Under the pieces are notes generated by a model. That model did no database searches and was not told the origin of the DNA. It was given only the letters and a program-made list of their open reading frames with translations. A DNA stretch of 64,000 nt. It comes from Pseudomonadota bacterium (GTDB taxonomy: Bacteria; Pseudomonadota; Alphaproteobacteria; Rhizobiales; Xanthobacteraceae). Below, piece by piece: positions 59,279-64,000 of the stretch (the first letter of the stretch is position 1; each line of letters opens with the position of its first letter). A program made the translations under genes and the position numbers. Location of the stretch: contig JAEWHP010000012.1 of assembly GCA_023387735.1 (NCBI GenBank), positions 1 through 64,000 on the forward strand, read 5' to 3'.

Positions 59279-59827
59279 ATGAGCGACGATTTATTGCGTG
59301 TCGTGGCACTGACGATACCCTGCCTGTTCGGCCTATGGACTGCGGTTGCTTGCCGACGTGCCCAACTCCGCGGACTGCCAGGCGCTGACGCCTTGATCTG
59401 GGCCGGATTGTCGAGCGCGTTTTTCCTGTTGTTCCTGGTGAAGTCAGCGCGTGGCCTAGGCTTGCTGCACGGATTTGGAGGATATTTGCGTGACATCTTC
59501 AAGCAAAGGGGCTGGTACGAAGACCGCCGAAGCTTGCAGGTCGCGGCAAGCATCGCCATCGCCGTCGTAGTGATCGCATTGATCGCCTGGGGCCTGCTGT
59601 GGGCCTGGGATTACATCAAGCGCTATCGCCTCGCGATCGGCTTTACGGGCCTGACCCTGGGTTTCGCAATCATCCGCTTCATTTCTCTGCACGAAGTCGA
59701 TGCATGGAATGCGAGTATGCCTTGGGCGCGCACGGCCGTCGACCTGATCGCCGCTGCGGGGGTATCTGCGATAGCCATCGCCCGGCTTTGGCAGATAAAG
59801 ACACGAGAGCAGAGGCGCTCAGGTTGA
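59279..59827 (+). CDS. Polytopic membrane hypothetical protein
   Basis: This ~182-residue protein has about four or five hydrophobic helices (LLRVVALTIPCLFGLWTAVAC, ALIWAGLSSAFFLLFLVKSARGL, VAASIAIAVVVIALIAWGLLWAWDYI, LAIGFTGLTLGFAIIRFISL, AVDLIAAAGVSAIAIARL). No family is recognised. Start is uncertain: ATG 59279 with no strong ribosome binding site, or TTG 59234. It stands alone between the AraC gene and a convergent membrane protein gene. Confidence 0.65.
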   Translation: MSDDLLRVVALTIPCLFGLWTAVACRRAQLRGLPGADALIWAGLSSAFFLLFLVKSARGLGLLHGFGGYLRDIFKQRGWYEDRRSLQVAASIAIAVVVIALIAWGLLWAWDYIKRYRLAIGFTGLTLGFAIIRFISLHEVDAWNASMPWARTAVDLIAAAGVSAIAIARLWQIKTREQRRSG

Positions 59828-59910
59828 AAGACCCTTGCGCGACAATACCGCATCGAACGCGAATGTCGCCTCGCTTTAAGGAGATGCTGCGAGGCCGTCA
59901 GGTTTCATAG

Positions 59911-60369
59911 TCACAGCAGGCTGGATATCACGAACGCCGCCAGCACCAGGAAAATCCAGACGTCACTCCACAGGGCGATCGCTTCCTTTGTCGTATGGGC
60001 TGCCTTGTTGAGGATATGACCGATGCCCGCCAGGCCGTAATACAGGCCGCCTGTAAAGGCGGCGACCGGCAGCCATCCCGGAAGGAACAGACTGACAAGG
60101 CCAGCGGCGCCCATTGAAAGATTTCCGAACCCCACCTCACGGACGATCGGATGAGAATCGGGACTGGTGACGCCGAAGATCTTCTCCGCCGTAAAGGCCG
60201 GCTGGAACGTCTGCCGGACTCCAGCGAGAAACAGCCGCACCCCGACAGCGAAGAATGTGAACCACTTGCCGACAAGCGGCATCAGCGGCCCTGCTCCGAG
60301 GAAGTGTTCGATGAGAACCGCTGCGGCCGGGCAGATGAGAAGAAGGAGTGCCACGGATAGAAAATACAT
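59911..60369 (-). CDS. Small polytopic membrane protein
   Basis: This ~152-residue protein has about four helices: MYFLSVALLLLICPAAAVLIEHFLG, WFTFFAVGVRLFLAGVRQTF, NLSMGAAGLVSLFLPGWLPVAAFTGGLYYGLAGIGHIL and VWIFLVLAAFVISSLL. GLYYGLAGIGH is reminiscent of uncharacterised DUF6790-type proteins, but that likeness is weak. Start ATG 60369 begins at the first helix. A terminator for the next minus-strand gene lies within 90 bases upstream. Confidence 0.65.
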   Translation of the reverse strand: MYFLSVALLLLICPAAAVLIEHFLGAGPLMPLVGKWFTFFAVGVRLFLAGVRQTFQPAFTAEKIFGVTSPDSHPIVREVGFGNLSMGAAGLVSLFLPGWLPVAAFTGGLYYGLAGIGHILNKAAHTTKEAIALWSDVWIFLVLAAFVISSLL

Positions 60370-60457
60370 GCTGCCCCGCACGTTGCTGTTTGCGACAAAC
60401 GACCCGCACCCAAACGAGGCTGCGGGTACCGTGCACCGTCGTTGCCAACCACGAAAA

Positions 60458-60477
60458 GGCCGCCCACTGAGGCGGCC
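60458..60477 (-). terminator. Intrinsic terminator of the small secreted protein gene
   Basis: GGCCGCC-CACTGA-GGCGGCC is a 7-bp perfect stem. Read on the minus strand it is followed by TTTTCGTGG, so it ends the gene at 60501-60737. Confidence 0.8.
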
Positions 60478-60500
60478 TCCCATTCAGTCCTTCGATCAAT

Positions 60501-60737
60501 TCAGCGCTGGATAATCTCCGGCGGAAAGCGGCTGAACTTCACGCACTTTCGCTCACGCGTACCATCGTCCAGCATTGTGACTTGCCGATATCCAGTATCG
60601 CAGGTCCGATCCGCCACGATGATTCTTTCGCCGTTCTGCATCCTGCTAGGCTCTCCCTTCCGCAGCCCGGAGAAGTCGGCATATGCCGGGAAGCTGAGAA
60701 TCGCCGTCACGGCGGCTGCTATCGCGAATCGGATCAT
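60501..60737 (-). CDS. Small secreted hypothetical protein
   Basis: This ~78-residue protein has a signal peptide (MIRFAIAAAVTAILSFPAYA, cut before DFSG) and a short mature part with two Cys (RTCDTGYRQV and RERKCVKF) that could form a disulfide. It resembles many small rhizobial periplasmic proteins of unknown role. An intrinsic terminator follows its stop codon, which supports the call. The ATG at 60737 is preferred over 60770. Confidence 0.7.
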   Translation of the reverse strand: MIRFAIAAAVTAILSFPAYADFSGLRKGEPSRMQNGERIIVADRTCDTGYRQVTMLDDGTRERKCVKFSRFPPEIIQR

Positions 60738-60911
60738 TGCTTCTCCCCACAGGCAAAAGGCCACGCTCATTTATAGCCCGAGAATGGAACCGGGAAGCTG
60801 ACGCCTTCAACCCAGACCACCGAGGGCTAGAATCCAGAACGCCGCCAAACGCCAACGGGCGGTTGGCTGGCAACGGCTGACTCAGAAAAATACTGATTTT
60901 GTTGAGAAATT

Positions 60912-60989
60912 TGGTCGGAGCGAGAGGATTTGAACCTCCGACCCCTAGTCTCCCAGACTAGTGCGCTAACCGGGCTGCGCCACGCTCCG
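60912..60989 (-). tRNA. tRNA-Pro, anticodon GGG
   Basis: Read on the minus strand, the acceptor arms are CGGAGCG and CGCTCCG. The D arm is GCGC with a ten-base loop. The anticodon stem is CTAGT/ACTAG with loop CTGGGAG, giving anticodon GGG. The T arm is GGAGG-TTCAAAT-CCTCT. The 3' CCA is encoded at 60912-60914. It decodes CCC/CCU proline codons. It sits between merR and small membrane genes. Confidence 0.97.
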
Positions 60990-61076
60990 ATGCCGTTCCA
61001 TTAGCTGCGATCAGGGTCCGGCGCAAGGCGCGATCGGTCTCATTGGGGGGCAGTGGCGGGCCGGTCCCTTGGTCCC

Positions 61077-61640
61077 TCAGCTGTCCTTCATCGCGCTATC
61101 GAGCAATTGCCGGCAGGCGACCAGTTCCTGCAGCACCCGCTCAAGACGCTCGCGATCGGCAACGGCCGCCGGACCGGGTTTACCCTTGGCCGGCGGCATC
61201 ACGATTCCGTCCTCGTCGGTATCGACGAAGCGGTAGTCGATCTCGCTGTCGGCGTCTTCGGTCTCGTAATCCTCGTCTTCGGCATCGACGGTCGGGGCCT
61301 CGCCCTCCTCGGGCTCCTGCAGGCTGAGACCGATCGCCTCCTCGACGGCGCCGAAGCTGACGGCCGAGGCCTGGTCGGCAAGTCCCTGCACCGACTTGAT
61401 GCCGTGCTCCTTCAGGATTCGCTGCACACCGCGGATGGTGTAGCCCTCGCCGTACAGCAAACGGCGAATGCCCTTGAGCAGATCGACATCGTCGGGACGG
61501 TAGTACCGCCGCCCGCCGCTTCGCTTCATCGGCTTGATCTGGGCGAATCGCGTCTCCCAGAACCGCAGCACGTGCTGCGGAATGTCGAGTTCTTCAGCGA
61601 CTTCGCTGATGGTACGGAACGCATCCGGCGCCTTGTCCAA
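61077..61640 (-). CDS. MerR family transcriptional regulator
   Basis: This 187-residue protein has an N-terminal MerR winged helix: FRTISEVAEELDIPQHVLRFWETRFAQIKPMKRSGGRRYYRPDDVDLLKGIRRLLYGEGYTIRGVQRIL. The middle is highly acidic (EEGEAPTVDAEDEDYETEDADSEI) and a helical C terminus follows (ERLERVLQELVACRQLLDSAM). It is the member found after ihfA in many Rhizobiales. No metal-binding Cys pattern is seen, so it is unlike metal-sensing MerR. Target unknown. Confidence 0.92.
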   Translation of the reverse strand: MDKAPDAFRTISEVAEELDIPQHVLRFWETRFAQIKPMKRSGGRRYYRPDDVDLLKGIRRLLYGEGYTIRGVQRILKEHGIKSVQGLADQASAVSFGAVEEAIGLSLQEPEEGEAPTVDAEDEDYETEDADSEIDYRFVDTDEDGIVMPPAKGKPGPAAVADRERLERVLQELVACRQLLDSAMKDS

Positions 61641-61708
61641 ATGCTCGCTCCTTCAACTCACCGGGTTTCTGAAGACGATAAACGCCGTCTCGCTAGATGG
61701 CCTGCTTG

Positions 61709-62050
61709 CTAGAGCGCCTGCTCGTCAACCTTGCCTTCGCCATTGGTCGGCGCATGGCCGTTGATTCGCTGCTTCAGAATAGCTGAAGGCTTGAACACCA
61801 TCACCCGTCGCGGCGAAATCGGCACTTCAGTACCGGTCTTCGGGTTACGTCCGATACGCTGACCCTTCTTGCGCACCATGAACGAACCGAACGACGACAG
61901 CTTTACCGTCTCGCCCTTCTCCAGGCAGTCGGTGATTTCTTTCAAAACGAGTTCGACAAACGCGGACGATTCCGTTCGCGACAGGCCCACCTTCTGGTAG
62001 ACCGCCTCGCACAGATCGACGCGTGTGACTGTTTTTCCGGTCCCGGTCAT
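61709..62050 (-). CDS. ihfA: Integration host factor subunit alpha
   Basis: This 113-residue protein is IHF-alpha, a DNA-bending HU-type protein. TVTRVDLCEAVYQKVGLSRTESSAFVELVLKEITDCLEKGETVKLSSFGSF forms the dimer body and VRKKGQRIGRNPKTGTEVPISPRRVMVFKPS the DNA-clamping arm with its NPKTG loop and Pro. The tail is longer than in E. coli. The ATG at 62050 (MTGTGKTV) matches the usual start. The order fabH-ihfA-merR is conserved. Confidence 0.96.
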   Translation of the reverse strand: MTGTGKTVTRVDLCEAVYQKVGLSRTESSAFVELVLKEITDCLEKGETVKLSSFGSFMVRKKGQRIGRNPKTGTEVPISPRRVMVFKPSAILKQRINGHAPTNGEGKVDEQAL

Positions 62051-62181
62051 CGCCTGCCCCACACTCTCGGCGAACAATTTATTCTCTGAAATTATGAGGT
62101 TAGCACGCAATGGTCAACAGCGAGCATCATGCATACGCATGGAACAAATCTACAATTTTAATCGGTATTGTTGCGCTGCGC

Positions 62182-63159
62182 CTACCAGCGCACGAGTGCG
62201 GAACCCCAGGTAAAGCCGCCGCCCATGGCCTCGAACAGCACCAGATCGCCTTTCTTCACCCGTCCATCCTTGACGGCGACACCTAGCGCCAGCGGAATCG
62301 ATGCGGCAGACGTGTTGCCATGCAGATCGACGGTCAGCACCACCTTCTGCGGTGCAATATGAAGCTTGTGCGCCGACGCGTCGATGATTCGCTTGTTGGC
62401 CTGGTGCGGAATGAACCAGTCGATCGACTCAGCCGTCGCGCCGGTCGCCTCGAATGCATCGACGATCACGTCGGTGATCATGCCGACTGCGTGCTTGAAC
62501 ACTTCGCGGCCTTCCATCCGGAGATGACCGACGGTCTGCGTCGTCGACGGGCCGCCGTCGACGAAGAGCTTCGACTTGTGCCGGCCGTCCGAGCGCAAAT
62601 GCGTCGTCAGCACGCCGCGATCGGAAGGCGCGCCCGGCTGATCCTGCGCCTCGAGCACGATCGCACCGGCGCCATCGCCGAACAGCACGCAGGTGCCGCG
62701 GTCGTTCCAGTCGAGAATGCGCGAGAACGTCTCCGCGCCGATCACCAGCGCGCGCTTGTAGGCGCCCGAACGCAGGAAATTGTCGGCGGTGGCGAGCGCA
62801 AAGACGAAGCCGGAGCATACCGCCTGAAGATCGAAGGCCGCACCGTGGTGGATGCCGAGCCCGTTTTGCACCGCGACCGCGGTCGCAGGAAAGGTGTTGT
62901 CCGGCGTCGAGGTTGCCAGCACGATCAGGTCAATCGCCTGCGCATCGATGCCGGCGTGTTCAAGTGCGGCGCGCGCGGCGTTGATCGCAAGGTGCGAGGT
63001 GAACTCGCCTTCGGCGGCGATGTGGCGTTGCCGGATGCCGGTGCGCTGAACGATCCACTCGTCCGACGTATCGATACGGGCCGCCAGTTCGGCATTGGTC
63101 AGCACCTTCTGCGGCAAATACGAGCCGCAGCCCAGCACGACCGAACGTTTAGCAGTCAC
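62182..63159 (-). CDS. fabH: 3-oxoacyl-ACP synthase III
   Basis: This 325-residue KAS III starts fatty acid synthesis by joining acetyl-CoA to malonyl-ACP. The catalytic triad is visible: Cys115 in QAVCSGFVFAL, His252 in WFIPHQANKRIIDA and Asn282 in DLHGNTSAASIPLAL. The N-terminal region has TSDEWIVQRTGIRQRHIAAEGE, typical of FabH. It starts with GTG at 63159, overlapping the plsX stop (GTGA), so translation is coupled. Confidence 0.97.
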   Translation of the reverse strand: MTAKRSVVLGCGSYLPQKVLTNAELAARIDTSDEWIVQRTGIRQRHIAAEGEFTSHLAINAARAALEHAGIDAQAIDLIVLATSTPDNTFPATAVAVQNGLGIHHGAAFDLQAVCSGFVFALATADNFLRSGAYKRALVIGAETFSRILDWNDRGTCVLFGDGAGAIVLEAQDQPGAPSDRGVLTTHLRSDGRHKSKLFVDGGPSTTQTVGHLRMEGREVFKHAVGMITDVIVDAFEATGATAESIDWFIPHQANKRIIDASAHKLHIAPQKVVLTVDLHGNTSAASIPLALGVAVKDGRVKKGDLVLFEAMGGGFTWGSALVRW

Positions 63160-64000
63160 GATACAACCTCCTGCACGGTCTGCGCCTGAGAAAGCGCACC
63201 GCCGTCGCGATTAAGCATCTGATTGATCTTGGTAAGGAGATCGCAGCGGACCGTCTCATAGCCAACATCGACCGCATAGGCAAAGCCTTCGGCGCTGATT
63301 CCGCCATGGCTTTTCACAACCACGCCCTTCAGGCCGAGCAACACACCACCGTTGGACTTGTTGGGATCGAGTTTGTCCCGAAGCGACTTGAACGCCTTGC
63401 GGGCGAACAAATAGCCGATCTTCGAGAGCAAGCTCGACGACATGGCGCTGCGCAGGAAATCCGCCATCTGGCGCGCGGTTCCTTCGGCCGCCTTCAACGC
63501 GATGTTGCCGCTAAAACCTTCCGACACGATCACATCGGCTGCCCCCGCGCCGATGCCATCCCCTTCGACAAAGCCGATGTATTTGAGCTGCGGCAAGTTC
63601 ATCGCCCGCAACATTTCGCCGGCCTCGCGGATTTCCTCATGGCCCTTGATTTCCTCAACGCCGATGTTGAGGAGACCGACGGTCGGCCGCTCGATGTCAA
63701 AGAGCACGCTCGCCATCGCGCTGCCCATGACCGCCAGTGCCACCAGATGGCGCGCGTCACCGCCGATGGTGGCCCCGAGATCCAGCACGACCGAATCACC
63801 GCGCGCCGTCGGCCATACCGCCGCGATCGCCGGGCGATCGACGCCCGGCAGCGTGTGCAGATGGAAGCGCGCCATGGCCATCAGCGCGCCGGTATTGCCG
63901 GCGGAAACCGCAACATCGGCCTCGCCCTTTTTCACGGCGTCGATCGCAAGCCACATCGACGAGGTCTTGCGGCCGCGGCGCAGCGCCTGGCTCGGCTTGT
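63156..64000 (-). CDS. plsX: Phosphate acyltransferase PlsX (5' end outside window)
   Basis: This is the C-terminal ~280 residues of PlsX, which converts acyl-ACP to acyl phosphate for phospholipid synthesis. The open frame runs off the window edge: residues KPSQALRRGRKTSMWLAIDAVKKG are read from the last bases, so the ATG at 63956 is internal. Other family segments are VAVSAGNTGALMAMA, DLGATIGGDARHLVALAVMGSAMA, VGLLNIGVEEIKGHE, YIGFVEGDGIGAGAADVIVSEGFSGNIALKAAEGT and LLGLKGVVVKSHGG. It leads the plsX-fabH-ihfA group. Confidence 0.96.
   Translation of the reverse strand, partial: KPSQALRRGRKTSSMWLAIDAVKKGEADVAVSAGNTGALMAMARFHLHTLPGVDRPAIAAVWPTARGDSVVLDLGATIGGDARHLVALAVMGSAMASVLFDIERPTVGLLNIGVEEIKGHEEIREAGEMLRAMNLPQLKYIGFVEGDGIGAGAADVIVSEGFSGNIALKAAEGTARQMADFLRSAMSSSLLSKIGYLFARKAFKSLRDKLDPNKSNGGVLLGLKGVVVKSHGGISAEGFAYAVDVGYETVRCDLLTKINQMLNRDGGALSQAQTVQEVVS

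Noticed and set aside
1..64000. CRISPR array, prophage or insertion sequence
   Set aside because: No regularly spaced direct repeats, integrase, transposase or phage structural genes were seen. The repeats present are short extragenic palindromes.

Overview
The window is a 64 kb piece of a GC-rich alphaproteobacterial chromosome. It looks like Bradyrhizobium or a close relative. The signs are the plsX-fabH-ihfA-merR-tRNA-Pro order at the right end, a GcrA-type regulator, a NadQ-controlled nad operon, an ExoY/WcaJ-type exopolysaccharide cluster, and many short palindromic intergenic repeats of the kind scattered through these genomes. No rRNA genes, insertion sequences, prophage genes or CRISPR arrays were seen. 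One tRNA, Pro(GGG), is present.

Layout. 0-9 kb: interspersed repeats, a hybrid histidine kinase, a class I amidotransferase-type hydrolase, an AI-2E family permease, a diguanylate cyclase and the rplM-rpsI ribosomal pair. 9-19.5 kb: thioesterase, enoyl-CoA hydratase, CoA-binding protein, O-acetylhomoserine sulfhydrylase, then nadQ and nadA-nadB-nadC, with nadB carrying a frameshift, then an FTR1 iron permease and heme A synthase. 19.8-28.9 kb: an exopolysaccharide locus with a deacetylase-like protein, a FemAB/BioF2-like acyltransferase, a Wzc/GumC-like co-polymerase, a GT4 glycosyltransferase, a priming sugar-phosphate transferase and an O-antigen ligase-like polymerase. 29-37 kb: mixed metabolism (saccharopine-dehydrogenase-like reductase, DUF169, YdcF, formamidase, SDR, DapA-like lyase, cytochrome c) plus a GrlR-like protein and a small RHH-like gene followed by gcrA. 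37-40.8 kb: unknown envelope proteins and a sparse stretch with three very small single-helix membrane ORFs.

40.8-55.5 kb is the most distinctive part. Six FNR/FixK-type boxes (TTGAY-N4-RTCAA) sit in its promoter regions and none was noticed in intergenic DNA elsewhere. The genes they flank encode envelope proteins (DUF2092, an HlyD-type protein), polyphosphate kinase 2, a SulP transporter, a two-subunit CoA-transferase, a GNAT protein, an AI-2E permease, and an operon running DUF3141 alpha/beta-hydrolase, phosphate acyltransferase, acetate kinase and FabI. Together these suggest low-oxygen handling of acyl-CoA, acyl phosphate and polyphosphate energy. The last 8 kb holds a PAS chemoreceptor, an AraC regulator, small membrane proteins, the tRNA, a MerR regulator, ihfA, fabH and the start-truncated plsX.

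Start codons were moved inward from the longest frame where a ribosome binding site, a repeat boundary or family length argued for it. Functions come from motif recognition by eye, not from a search.
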